Source: Cytophagales bacterium
Lineage (GTDB): Bacteria; Bacteroidota; Bacteroidia; Cytophagales; Cyclobacteriaceae
Length of the DNA: 64,000 bases
Assembly (NCBI GenBank): GCA_025359125.1
Contig: JANYHI010000068.1
Coordinates: 1 to 64,000, forward strand
Direction of reading: 5' to 3'
In this document: piece after piece, positions 16,870 through 26,019 of the stretch
How the letters are laid out: each line of letters opens with the position of its first letter
Position numbering within the stretch: the stretch's first letter is position 1
Translations under genes and position numbers: made by a program
The notes under the pieces: generated by a model
Told to the model about the DNA's origin: nothing
The model's database searches: none
The model's input: the letters and a program-made list of their open reading frames with translations, nothing else

Positions 16870-18234
16870 ATGAGAAAGTTTATTTTGCCAATAATCATTT
16901 TTTCACTTTTATTTTCATGCGATAAGAAAAATGATTTTGAAACGAAGAATTCTAAATTATTTTTAGACTCTCTTTCGAGAGAAACATTTAATTTTTTTTG
17001 GGAACAGGCCGATTCTGTTACAGGTAATCATCCGGATAGGTGGCCCACACAATCTTTTTCAAGTATTGCCTCTACTGGTTTTGGATTGACTTCTTATTTA
17101 GTAGGAGTGGAGCGCGGATACATTACGCGCGCACAAGCCGCAGAAAGAGTATTGAAGACGTTACAATTTTTTCAGCATTCGAAAAAAGGTGCCACCCCCG
17201 AAGGCGTTACTGGGTACAAAGGTTTTTTTTACCATTTTATTGATATGAGATCGGGCGAGCGATTTCGGGAGGTAGAACTTTCAACAATTGATACCGGATT
17301 ACTGATGATGGGCGTGCTGGCATGCCAAACTTATTTTGATAAAGAAGATGAATCTGAAAAAGCAATAAGACGCTATTCAGATTCTTTATATCAGGCAGTT
17401 GACTGGCAGTGGGCGATGAATGGTAAGACTACCATGAGCATGGGTTGGAAACCCGAATCAGGATTTTTAGATGCATCATGGAAAGGCTATAACGAGGCCA
17501 TGATACTTTATATACTTGGTGCGGCTTCTCCCACACATTCCATTTCTGCTGATACGTGGAATGCGTGGACATCCACCTATCAATGGGGAACCTACTACCA
17601 ACAAGAGCACGTAAACTTTGGGCCGTTATTTGGTCATCAATATTCTCACGTGTGGATAGACTTCAGAGGAATTCAAGACTTATACATGAAGCAAAAGGGG
17701 ATTGATTATTTTGAAAATTCGCGCAGAGCTACGTATGCAAATAAATCATATTGTGTAAATAATTCTGGGGGCTATTTAGGTTACGAAGAAAATATATGGG
17801 GCTTAACAGCTTGCGATGGCCCCGAAAATAATGGTAAATTAAATGTCAACGTCAGTTTCGGTGGATATTCTGCCAGGGGCGCAGCCCAATGGTATGTAAA
17901 TGACGATGGCACGATTGCACCCACTGCAGCAGGCGGATCAATTGCTTTTGCTCCTGAAATTTGTATTCCCGCATTGCAGAATATGAAATATCAATTTAAA
18001 GATAAACTCTATGGAAGGTATGGTTTTAAAGATGCCTTCAATCTCACCATTGAACGATCGGGCGGAGTGAAAGGATGGTTTGATCAGGATTATTTAGGGA
18101 TCGATCAAGGGCCTATTTTACTCCAAACTGAAAATTATCAAACGCAATTCATTTGGAAATTGATGCGGAAAAATAAGTACATAAAAACCGGATTGAAAAA
18201 GATTGGCTTTGAAGGTGGGTGGCTGAACGGATGA
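16870..18234 (+). CDS. GH144-type (glycoamylase domain) lipoprotein, probable endo-beta-1,2-glucanase
   Basis: A 454-residue lipoprotein: signal with lipobox LLFSC (Cys17), then a glycoamylase-domain (alpha/alpha)6 barrel. Family blocks are visible: ETFNFFWEQAD, STGFGLTSYLVGVERG, ETxL-like ELSTIDTGLLMMG, SWKGYNEAMILYILGAASPTH, WGLTACDGP and the end GIDQGPILLQTENY. Bacteroidota proteins of this family (GH144) include endo-beta-1,2-glucanases that cut linear beta-1,2-glucan to sophoro-oligosaccharides. A lipoprotein anchor places it on the outer membrane. It opens the utilisation locus and overlaps the sensor gene by ATGA. It lacks the N-terminal Ig-like domain of its paralogue at 26 kb. Specificity is inferred from family and neighbours. 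Confidence 0.85.
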   Translation: MRKFILPIIIFSLLFSCDKKNDFETKNSKLFLDSLSRETFNFFWEQADSVTGNHPDRWPTQSFSSIASTGFGLTSYLVGVERGYITRAQAAERVLKTLQFFQHSKKGATPEGVTGYKGFFYHFIDMRSGERFREVELSTIDTGLLMMGVLACQTYFDKEDESEKAIRRYSDSLYQAVDWQWAMNGKTTMSMGWKPESGFLDASWKGYNEAMILYILGAASPTHSISADTWNAWTSTYQWGTYYQQEHVNFGPLFGHQYSHVWIDFRGIQDLYMKQKGIDYFENSRRATYANKSYCVNNSGGYLGYEENIWGLTACDGPENNGKLNVNVSFGGYSARGAAQWYVNDDGTIAPTAAGGSIAFAPEICIPALQNMKYQFKDKLYGRYGFKDAFNLTIERSGGVKGWFDQDYLGIDQGPILLQTENYQTQFIWKLMRKNKYIKTGLKKIGFEGGWLNG

Positions 18235-20162
18235 AATGGATCAAAAATAATTTTCTTTTTTTTATACTATTGGGTGGTGAGTTAGCCAATGCTCAACAAC
18301 CCGTTGTGGTGCTCGATAGTGTGGAAGAGCGAAACTTCATGCCGAACGAGTTAATGTACTATCAAGATGTAACTAATAAAATTTCTTTCCTTCACGTATC
18401 CTCTCAAGAATTCTCCAATCGATTTCAACAACACACCGATTATCGTAACAAGGATTTTATTCCGAATGCTTCGTATTGGGTGCGATTGCCCATCCGCCAC
18501 AAGTCAGACACAGAGAAGGCGTGGCTTCTTGAATTTTATGATCAAACCATCGATAAAATAGACGCCTATATTCCACAACCCGATGGAAGTTATCAGCTCA
18601 TCCAACTGGGCGATCAACAACCATTTACGCATCGATTATTCAGACATAAGAATTTTGAGTTGATGCTTAATATGAAGCACGATACGGTGATGCTCTATTA
18701 TTTTAGAATTCAATCTCACGAGTTTGCCGATATACGGATTGCATTTCGGTCTACCAATCGGTTTATCTATTATTCGCTGAACGAATATTTTCTGTTTGGC
18801 ACCTTCTACGGAATGATTTTGATTATCGCTTTATACAATTTTCTAACCTTTTTAGCGATACGAGAAATAAAATATATCTATTACATTTTCTACATTCTTA
18901 GCGTTGCACTTTATGCATTGAGTTTAGATGGAATTGGGTTTCAATATCTGTGGTCAGGCTTACCGGCATTAAATACCTATGCCACGGGTGTCTCTCTTTA
19001 TTTAGTAATTTTTTGGTCCTTAGTTTTTACAAAACGATTTTTAAGTTTAGCTGCGAAAGCTCCAGTATTAAATACAATCTTTAAGTGGGTAATTATTCTT
19101 CGAACGCTTGTCTTTTTGGTTGCACTCTTTTTAGTGCCCTCTCTCTTTAGCCAACGAATAATTGAAATTGCTCCTTTGTCTCTTATTTTCTATTCCGCCA
19201 TTCGCGTGTGGAGAAATGGCTATCAGCCTGCTAGGTTTTTCGTAATTGCTTATGGAATTTTATTTTCAGGGTTTTTTCTCCGGGCAATGGTTTATTTCAA
19301 CCTTTTGCCTTTTACCATTCTCTCGCATTACAGTCTTCACTTAAGTTTTGTTTTGGAAATGCTTTTTCTTACGCTCGCCTTAGGCGATCGTATTCGAATT
19401 TTAAAAGATAACCGCGATAGAGCACTGCGCAAAATAATTCACCAGCATGAGGCTAATATGAAGTTGAAAGACAAAGTGAATAGAGAGCTAGAGTTGCGGG
19501 TGAAGGAGCGAACCATAGAATTAGATTCTAACAATTTAGCTCTTGAAGAGAGCAACCAAAAATTAGTGAAGCAGGCTACTGAGATAAACCAAATTAACTC
19601 ATTATTGGATTTAGATAATTGGAAGCTGAAGAACAGAGTGAAAGAAGTATTGAATGAAATGTTGATGGAGAAAACCATGAACTATGCGGAATTCAAAACA
19701 CTTTATCAAGATACTCTCAGCGCCTATCGCTTTTTAGAAGAAATGAAGTGGGTTAATGGATTTAGATGCCCTAAGTGTAGAAATGAAAAGTATTTTGACG
19801 GAGCAGTTAAATTTTCGCGTAGATGTACCAAGTGTGGGTACAACGAATCGATTACAGCTTTCACCATTTTTCAAGGAATCAAGTTTCCGATTGAGAAAGC
19901 CTTCTACATTGCTTACTTAACGGTGGTTGGTAAAAAAGAGGGCACTCTAGTAGCCTTCTCTAAACAATTAGAGCTTGGACTTAACACGGTTTGGGCTTTT
20001 CGATCAAAAGTTCAAAGCAGAATGAAGGAAATGGAGGAATCTGGGGTTAGACCTACTGCATCGAGGTGGGAAGAAATAATACTTTCGGCTGACTACCATC
20101 CGAAAGCTAAGGAGTCAAATAGGAGATTTAGTTCAATTAACCAGAAGTCACCCCAGCCTTAA
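18231..20162 (+). CDS. 7TM-DISM membrane receptor fused to IS1595-transposase-like zinc ribbon and HTH
   Basis: A 643-residue protein. A signal peptide (LFFILLGGELANAQ) is followed by a periplasmic DISMED2-like sensor (about 30-170), a 7TM-DISM block of seven helices (about 187-392), a coiled coil (about 395-490), and a C-terminal module. That module has a zinc ribbon, Cys513-x2-Cys516 and Cys532-x2-Cys535, then SITAFTIFQGIKFPIEKAFY and a helix-turn-helix-like stretch (about 573-600, LGLNTVWAFRSKVQSRM). The ribbon plus helices match the N-terminal DNA-binding end of IS1595-family transposases; the DDE catalytic domain is absent. No kinase or cyclase domain is present. ATG 18231 overlaps the GH144 stop. 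I infer a membrane-bound transcription factor for the adjacent locus. Confidence 0.8.
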   Translation: MKWIKNNFLFFILLGGELANAQQPVVVLDSVEERNFMPNELMYYQDVTNKISFLHVSSQEFSNRFQQHTDYRNKDFIPNASYWVRLPIRHKSDTEKAWLLEFYDQTIDKIDAYIPQPDGSYQLIQLGDQQPFTHRLFRHKNFELMLNMKHDTVMLYYFRIQSHEFADIRIAFRSTNRFIYYSLNEYFLFGTFYGMILIIALYNFLTFLAIREIKYIYYIFYILSVALYALSLDGIGFQYLWSGLPALNTYATGVSLYLVIFWSLVFTKRFLSLAAKAPVLNTIFKWVIILRTLVFLVALFLVPSLFSQRIIEIAPLSLIFYSAIRVWRNGYQPARFFVIAYGILFSGFFLRAMVYFNLLPFTILSHYSLHLSFVLEMLFLTLALGDRIRILKDNRDRALRKIIHQHEANMKLKDKVNRELELRVKERTIELDSNNLALEESNQKLVKQATEINQINSLLDLDNWKLKNRVKEVLNEMLMEKTMNYAEFKTLYQDTLSAYRFLEEMKWVNGFRCPKCRNEKYFDGAVKFSRRCTKCGYNESITAFTIFQGIKFPIEKAFYIAYLTVVGKKEGTLVAFSKQLELGLNTVWAFRSKVQSRMKEMEESGVRPTASRWEEIILSADYHPKAKESNRRFSSINQKSPQP

Positions 20163-20181
20163 AAATCAGGCACTTCTTTGA

Positions 20182-20233
20182 GATGTTTTTATCAGAGGAA
20201 AACATCTGGCTGAACAAGTTAAAAATAGCCAGA
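20182..20233. promoter_or_regulatory. two adjacent inverted repeats upstream of susC
   Basis: GATGTTTT (20182-20189) pairs with AAAACATC (20199-20206), loop 9 nt. Overlapping its end, TCTGGCT (20205-20211) pairs with AGCCAGA (20227-20233), loop 15 nt. They lie between the sensor stop and the susC start, about 150-200 nt before the latter. They could be operator, leader hairpins or a weak terminator; no T-run follows either. Confidence 0.45.
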
Positions 20234-20385
20234 AAACGGTTGTAATCAATGTTTTTATTCGGTGAAAAAGAACCTTTACTGTGAACCTATAAGATTGCCA
20301 TTTATTCAAGTAATTCTTAAAAAAAGATGTAATGGGTTTTGTATTTTATAAATTCACCTACATAGATTTTAACTATTCTAAGGGC

Positions 20386-23300
20386 ATGAGCAGAAAAAGC
20401 ATCTGTAAAGTATTGTTAATAACCGTTTTAGGTCTTTTTTTCTTGGAGTCTAACGCTCAGAATAGGAATATTTCAGGTAAGGTAACATCTATTGAAGATG
20501 GTAAGAGCGTTGAATTGCCTGGTGTAAATGTTACGATCCTCGGAACAAGCAAAGGTACCACCACCGATGTAGAGGGCAATTTTAGTCTTGAATTAGCTCC
20601 AGCTGAAACATCTATCTCCTTTTCCTTTATAGGATATAAGACCCAAACAATTGCCATTACAAATCAGACATTCTTAAGTATCACACTTCAAACAGATACA
20701 GAACAGCTGGAAGAAGTGGTGGTAGTTGGTTATGGAGTGCAGAAGAAATCAGATATAACCGGAGCAACTGCAAGTGTAAAAGGCGATGAGCTGTATAGGC
20801 AGCCAGTTCTTACAGCCTCTCAAGCGCTGCAAGGTAAAGTAGCTGGCATACAAATTATAAGTAGTGGGCAACCGGGCTCTTCGCCTCAAATTAGGGTAAG
20901 GGGAATAGGAACAACACTGGGTGGTACCACTTCGCTTTATGTGGTAGATGGAGTGCTCACAGATGATATTTCAAACATAAACACGGCCGATATAGTGGAT
21001 ATGAATATTTTGAAAGATGCTTCTGCTGCCGCGATTTATGGATCGCGCGGTGCGAATGGAGTAATTATCATTACTACTCGTAAGGGAAAGGAAGGGAAGC
21101 TGGTTATTAATTACAACAATAGTGTCGGATTTAGGCAGGCATCTAATCTAGTTGAAATGGCCAATAGTGCAGAGTATAGTAACTATGTGCAGGCAGCTAC
21201 TGGCTTTGCCCCGCCATCGTCTAGTTATGATACAGATTGGTATAAAACAATTTTAAGAAATGCCGTTCAACAAAATCATAATCTTTCCTTTTCGGCAGGC
21301 ACAAATAAGTCTACCTATTTATTTAATGTGGGGTACTTGACAGATGAGGGTATTGTTATCGACAATTCATTCAAACGCTTTACTATGCGCTTGAACAACG
21401 ATTATAAAATTACAGATCAGGTAAAATTCGGGTTTCAAGCTTCGTATGCAAATAGTGCTAATCAAAATGGTTTTAATAATTTGGATATAGATCCGTTTGG
21501 TAATGTAGGCAGTGTGTATAATGATGCCTACAGAGCTGCGCCTTTTATACCCAGTATCGTAAATAGTAAATATGGAAATACCTCTACCTACCAAAATGTT
21601 GGCAATCCATTATTAGATATTAAAAATAACAGTGTAAAAGTAAAAGAAGACAGACTGCAAGGCTCCACCTATTTAGAGGTGAAGCCAATTAGTTGGCTCA
21701 CACTTAAAACCTCTTTCGGTGTAGACGTTCGTAATTCTTTGAACAGAGCCTACAACTATCAATTCGAGAGCGATGAAACCACGTTTATAATAGCTGGAGG
21801 TAATCAGCGAAATCCGTTGAGCGGACTCAACGTAAAAAATACCCAATCTACCCGCTGGGTATGGGACAATACGTTTACGATCTCTAAAAAAATAAATGAT
21901 CACGACTTTACGTTTTTAGGAGGAACTACCGCTGAAGAATTTAATCTTACTTCTTTTTCGGCATTTAGAAAAGATGTTCCGGCCGACCCTAGCTTGTGGT
22001 ACATAGGTGTGGGCGATGCAAATACTTCTCAAAACGGAGGAGGAGGAGATGCTTGGACAAGAAATTCTTATTTAGCTAGACTCAACTATTCCTATGCAGG
22101 GAAATACCTTTTGACAGCTACTGTGCGCAGAGATGGTAGCTCGCGCTTGCCGAGCAAAAACCGTTGGCAAAATTATCCGTCCGTTGGTTTGGCATGGGTA
22201 GCCTCTAAGGAATCTTTCATGCAAAATCAAAATATTTTTGATTTGCTAAAAGTGAGAGCTTCCTACGGGAAAGTAGGAAATGACCAAATTCCATCAGACT
22301 CGTACATTAATACAGTAGCAATTAACATCCCCTATCCATTTACAGGCAATAGCGCACCTGCTACCAATGGCGCTCAGATTAATCAATTTAAAGATCCCAA
22401 TATTACGTGGGAGGTAACGGAAGAATATGACCTAGCGGTTGAATTTGGAATTTTAAATTCAAAACTGTCGGGAGAAATAAATTATTATGATAAGAAGGTA
22501 AACAACGCCTTAATTTTTAAGCCAGTTTTTTCTACTATCTATGACCTCGATCACCTGGTGTTAACAAATGCAGCAATCATTCAAAATAAAGGATTAGAAG
22601 TAGTATTGAATTGGAAAGATCGCCTCAGCGATGATTTCTCTTACACCATAAGTGCAAACGCAACCTTTAATAATAATAACGTGGTTGCATTAAATGGTGG
22701 GCTGCCAGTGTCTGGTGGATTTGTAGGTTCTCAAGGACCTGTCACCAATACAAATGTTGGCCAATCGGTCGGAAGCTTTTATGTGCTCAAAACCACAGGT
22801 GTTTTTAATTCTGATGCAGAGGCTGCAAACTATGTTGACCAAAACGGAAAACAAATTCAACCAACTGCTAAGGCGGGCGATTTTAAATACCAAGATGTAA
22901 ATGGTGATGGCGTTATCGATACGAAAGATCGTCAATATATGGGCTCGTACCAACCCATAGCTTATTTTGGTTTAAATCTGGGAGCCACCTACAAACGCTG
23001 GGATTTTAGTTTAAGCATTTATGGAAACATTGGCAACAAAGTTTATAACGGCAAAAAGGGTGTTCGCATATTAGGAACGGATAATATTGAGAAGAGTATG
23101 GTGTACAATCGCTGGACAGCAGGCGGCAAATCACAAACCGAACCCGCAGCCAATACTGGCAATTTGCCCGCTTCAGATTATTTTGTGGAGTCTGGTTCCT
23201 TTGTGCGAATCAATAATCTAACAATTGGTTATACTCTTTCGCCCGATGTCTTAACCCGCTTACACCTTTCGAGCTGCAGAGTGTTTTTAACTTCTCAGAA

Positions 23301-23430
23301 TCTTTTTACCCTTAAAGCATACAGTGGCTTTACCTCTGAGTTGCCTGGCGATGTAATTAATTCTGGAATTGAATTATCAGCTTACCCAACTACTAGAACA
23401 GTTGCCGTAGGCGTAAATATTGGTTTTTAA
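20386..23430 (+). CDS. SusC-like TonB-dependent outer-membrane glycan transporter
   Basis: A 1014-residue SusC homologue. A signal peptide (LLITVLGLFFLESNAQ) is followed by a carboxypeptidase-D-regulatory-like domain (GKVTSIEDGKSVELPGVNV), a TonB-box-like EEVVVVGYG, the plug domain with SPQIRVRGIGT and KDASAAAIYGSRGANGV, and a 22-strand barrel ending in aromatic VGVNIGF. It imports oligosaccharides across the outer membrane with energy from TonB/ExbBD and a SusD lid. I prefer ATG 20386, which gives a proper signal peptide, over the ATG 54 nt upstream. The susD gene follows after 11 nt. No anti-sigma-interacting STN domain is present, so regulation is not of the FecIR type. Confidence 0.95.
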   Translation: MSRKSICKVLLITVLGLFFLESNAQNRNISGKVTSIEDGKSVELPGVNVTILGTSKGTTTDVEGNFSLELAPAETSISFSFIGYKTQTIAITNQTFLSITLQTDTEQLEEVVVVGYGVQKKSDITGATASVKGDELYRQPVLTASQALQGKVAGIQIISSGQPGSSPQIRVRGIGTTLGGTTSLYVVDGVLTDDISNINTADIVDMNILKDASAAAIYGSRGANGVIIITTRKGKEGKLVINYNNSVGFRQASNLVEMANSAEYSNYVQAATGFAPPSSSYDTDWYKTILRNAVQQNHNLSFSAGTNKSTYLFNVGYLTDEGIVIDNSFKRFTMRLNNDYKITDQVKFGFQASYANSANQNGFNNLDIDPFGNVGSVYNDAYRAAPFIPSIVNSKYGNTSTYQNVGNPLLDIKNNSVKVKEDRLQGSTYLEVKPISWLTLKTSFGVDVRNSLNRAYNYQFESDETTFIIAGGNQRNPLSGLNVKNTQSTRWVWDNTFTISKKINDHDFTFLGGTTAEEFNLTSFSAFRKDVPADPSLWYIGVGDANTSQNGGGGDAWTRNSYLARLNYSYAGKYLLTATVRRDGSSRLPSKNRWQNYPSVGLAWVASKESFMQNQNIFDLLKVRASYGKVGNDQIPSDSYINTVAINIPYPFTGNSAPATNGAQINQFKDPNITWEVTEEYDLAVEFGILNSKLSGEINYYDKKVNNALIFKPVFSTIYDLDHLVLTNAAIIQNKGLEVVLNWKDRLSDDFSYTISANATFNNNNVVALNGGLPVSGGFVGSQGPVTNTNVGQSVGSFYVLKTTGVFNSDAEAANYVDQNGKQIQPTAKAGDFKYQDVNGDGVIDTKDRQYMGSYQPIAYFGLNLGATYKRWDFSLSIYGNIGNKVYNGKKGVRILGTDNIEKSMVYNRWTAGGKSQTEPAANTGNLPASDYFVESGSFVRINNLTIGYTLSPDVLTRLHLSSCRVFLTSQNLFTLKAYSGFTSELPGDVINSGIELSAYPTTRTVAVGVNIGF

Positions 23431-23441
23431 AACAAAATTAA

Positions 23442-24956
23442 ATGAAACGGAGCGTTAACAGAATTGCTGTTTTATTAGTGACCCTAAGCATTGCCATCGC
23501 TTGCAGCGAAGATTTTTTGAATGTGAAAGTGCAGGGCGGTGTTACCCTAGATACCGATCCGGCCTTAGCACAAAAATTGGTAACGGGCGTATACAATAGT
23601 CTTTTGCAAGGCGATTGTTTTGGCAACGGAGACGTTCACGGATGGGGATTGATTTCCGTAACCTGTACTATTTCTGATGATGCAGACAAAGGAAGTACGG
23701 CTGGAGATCAGGCAGTGCCTATTGGCGACTTAGACAACTTCACCACCACTTCTACCAATAAGTTTTGTGAAACTATGTGGAGCGGACATTTTAATGGAAT
23801 TGGTGCAGCCAACCAAGCGCTAGCAGCCTTGGTAAAATCTTCCAGTATTCCACCCGCACAACTCAAGCAATATCAAGCAGAAGTAAAATTTATTAGAGGA
23901 TACTTATACTTTAATATGGTGCGCATGTTTGGCGATGTCCCACTCGTGCTACGTGTACCCAAAGATTTGGAAGATGCTGCCAGTGATCTCTCTCTCATTA
24001 CACGAGCAGCCTCTTCATTAGTGTATGATAGCATTGCCAGAGACTTGCAATTTGCGATAGACAATCTTCCTCTAAAAGCACAATCTCAAGCCGGCCATGT
24101 TAGCAAGGGTACTGCGCAAACTCTATTGGCAAAAGTTTACATGTACAGGCAGCAATGGAACAAGGTGCAACTACTGACAGATGCAGTGATTGCCTCTGGG
24201 CAATATTCTTTGGTGCCTGATTATGCAACTATTTGGCGACAAGTGGGTGACAACAATGTAGAATCAATTTTTGAAATTGAAACCGGAAAATTTAACAATA
24301 GTAATCTAGCGATTGATAATTACATTGTTTCCCAAGGTGTGCGTGTAGGGGGCAAAGGTGGCTGGGATGATTTGGGCTATGGATTCAATAATCCTACTCC
24401 TGATTTAATTAACACCTATGAAGCAGGCGATAAAAGAAAAGATGCCACCATTTTATTCATTGATAATTCGGGCACACATAAAGGCACTATTCTTTGGGAT
24501 GGTAAGAGAATACCAAGTTCAGATTCTGTTCAAAATCTATATTATAACTATAAAGCATATACTAGCGCAACTAAAGAAGAATTTGCCAATAAGCTCGACA
24601 AAAATAGACCTAAAAATGTCCGCATTTTAAGATATGCCGAAGTGTTGTTAATAAATGCGGAAGCAGCCTTCCATACGGGCGGAGATGTACTCACTAATTT
24701 AAACAAGGTGCGCCAACGTGCAGGGCTTGCACCAAAGGGGAGTGCCACACTTGATGACATTTGGAAAGAGCGCAGATTGGAATTTGCGATGGAACACGAT
24801 CGCTTCTGGGATTTGGTGCGGCAAGGCCGCGCGGGGCAAGTGATGCGCTCCTCTGGTAAAACTAATTTTGTAGATGGTAAGCACGAACTATTACCCGTGC
24901 CCAATTCTCAAATTCTATTAAGCGGAGGAAAACTTTTGCAAAATAATGGATACTAA
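23442..24956 (+). CDS. SusD/RagB family glycan-binding lipoprotein
   Basis: A 504-residue partner of the SusC protein. The signal ends in the lipobox AIAC (Cys21) and is followed by SEDFLNVKVQGG, the typical SusD start. The middle contains TPR-like helices (FIRGYLYFNMVRMFGDVPLV) and the C-terminus has the conserved KERRLEFAMEHDRFWDLVRQG. SusD proteins cap the SusC barrel and bind the incoming glycan. It lies 11 nt after susC in the same operon. The ligand is inferred to be beta-1,2-glucan fragments from the GH144 and GH3 neighbours. Confidence 0.95.
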   Translation: MKRSVNRIAVLLVTLSIAIACSEDFLNVKVQGGVTLDTDPALAQKLVTGVYNSLLQGDCFGNGDVHGWGLISVTCTISDDADKGSTAGDQAVPIGDLDNFTTTSTNKFCETMWSGHFNGIGAANQALAALVKSSSIPPAQLKQYQAEVKFIRGYLYFNMVRMFGDVPLVLRVPKDLEDAASDLSLITRAASSLVYDSIARDLQFAIDNLPLKAQSQAGHVSKGTAQTLLAKVYMYRQQWNKVQLLTDAVIASGQYSLVPDYATIWRQVGDNNVESIFEIETGKFNNSNLAIDNYIVSQGVRVGGKGGWDDLGYGFNNPTPDLINTYEAGDKRKDATILFIDNSGTHKGTILWDGKRIPSSDSVQNLYYNYKAYTSATKEEFANKLDKNRPKNVRILRYAEVLLINAEAAFHTGGDVLTNLNKVRQRAGLAPKGSATLDDIWKERRLEFAMEHDRFWDLVRQGRAGQVMRSSGKTNFVDGKHELLPVPNSQILLSGGKLLQNNGY

Positions 24957-25055
24957 AATATGGCCTATGAATGCAGAATTAGATACACGAGGCTCACCAC
25001 TTGTCTGGCTTTTTTAATGTGAATTTTTACTTTTTAACTTTTAAACATAAAACAA

Positions 25056-25952
25056 ATGAAACGAACACTAAATTTTTTAACAGGAGGCGCTATTGTAGTA
25101 GCGCTATTCACTTTTGCAGGATGTAGCAAAGATGATGCGAAACTTCCGGCAATTGATGGATACAACAACTCGAATGAAGTAGCCTCTACCAATCTTTTAG
25201 CGAATTGGACTTTTGATGACACTAATAATGAGCGGATTTCAAGTACCCCGCCAACTAAAACCTATGGAACCGTTGGGTTTACCACTGGACAAATTGGTAA
25301 GGCATTACAATTAACGAAAGGCGCTTTAGTTTATCCTGCTATTACAAAAATAAATACCGCTAATGCATTAAATAACTTTACCATTAGTTTATGGGTTAAT
25401 GTTAAAGGTAGAAAAGGAGGTGATGGTGGTTTTACTGCATTTTTTGGTCTAATACCAACGGGGGTTACTGATGTTTGGGGTGATGCAATGGCCTTAGCAG
25501 AAACAGGACGCCATCTGCCAACATCAGATACATTGGAACTAAAGAATATTTTGAATACTCATCCAGCGGGGGGTGGCAATAGTCTTCAAGATAATATTGC
25601 GCAATTAAATTTAGGATCAGGATTAGGTAAATATTTCTTAGGAGCTAATAAATGGTCACATTATGTTCTTACTTGGAATGCATCTACTCATAAATTTAAA
25701 ATTTATGGTAATGGTGTTTCAGTAGGTGCTTATGATGATCGGGGAACCACTGCGGAGTTAATTATGGCACCTCCTGTACAAGCAGTATTTGGTAGTTTAG
25801 CTTCTAGCGATATTGGATTTACTGGTGCACCTGCACAACAACCTTGGAATCCATGGGCTACTGCATCAATTGATGATGTGAGAGTTTATAATACTGTTTT
25901 GGCCGATAAGGATATTACAGCATTATTTAATTTAGGAACCGCAGGCAGATAA
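25056..25952 (+). CDS. LamG (concanavalin-like) surface lipoprotein
   Basis: A 298-residue lipoprotein: lipobox FAGC (Cys23), a short linker, then one laminin-G/concanavalin-type jelly-roll (about 48-292), recognised from LLANWTFDD, GKALQLTKG, NNFTISLWVN, HYVLTWNAS, and the final SIDDVRVYNTVL. It has no obvious hydrolase residues, so it most likely binds glycan, standing in the position where SusE/SusF-like surface binding proteins are usually encoded. It follows susD by about 100 nt and precedes a clear terminator, so the first transcript of the locus probably ends here. Confidence 0.83.
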   Translation: MKRTLNFLTGGAIVVALFTFAGCSKDDAKLPAIDGYNNSNEVASTNLLANWTFDDTNNERISSTPPTKTYGTVGFTTGQIGKALQLTKGALVYPAITKINTANALNNFTISLWVNVKGRKGGDGGFTAFFGLIPTGVTDVWGDAMALAETGRHLPTSDTLELKNILNTHPAGGGNSLQDNIAQLNLGSGLGKYFLGANKWSHYVLTWNASTHKFKIYGNGVSVGAYDDRGTTAELIMAPPVQAVFGSLASSDIGFTGAPAQQPWNPWATASIDDVRVYNTVLADKDITALFNLGTAGR

Positions 25953-25966
25953 TTTTTTAAATTTTT

Positions 25967-25999
25967 AGGAGCATCTTAGAATAAGATGCTCCTTTTTTT
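25967..25999 (+). terminator. intrinsic terminator inside the utilisation locus
   Basis: An 11-bp perfect stem (25967-25977 with 25983-25993), 5-nt loop, then a T run. It follows the LamG gene and separates susC-susD-lamG from the downstream GH144 and GH3 genes, which may allow higher expression of the uptake genes. Confidence 0.88.
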
Positions 26000-26019
26000 C
26001 TTTAGAATTCTTACTTGGT

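Noticed and set aside
18231-20162. Interpretation as an IS1595 insertion element
   Set aside because: There is no DDE domain, no terminal inverted repeats or target duplication, and the zinc ribbon is fused in frame to the receptor.
20332-20385. Upstream ATG for susC
   Set aside because: It would place 18 residues without signal character before a normal signal peptide.
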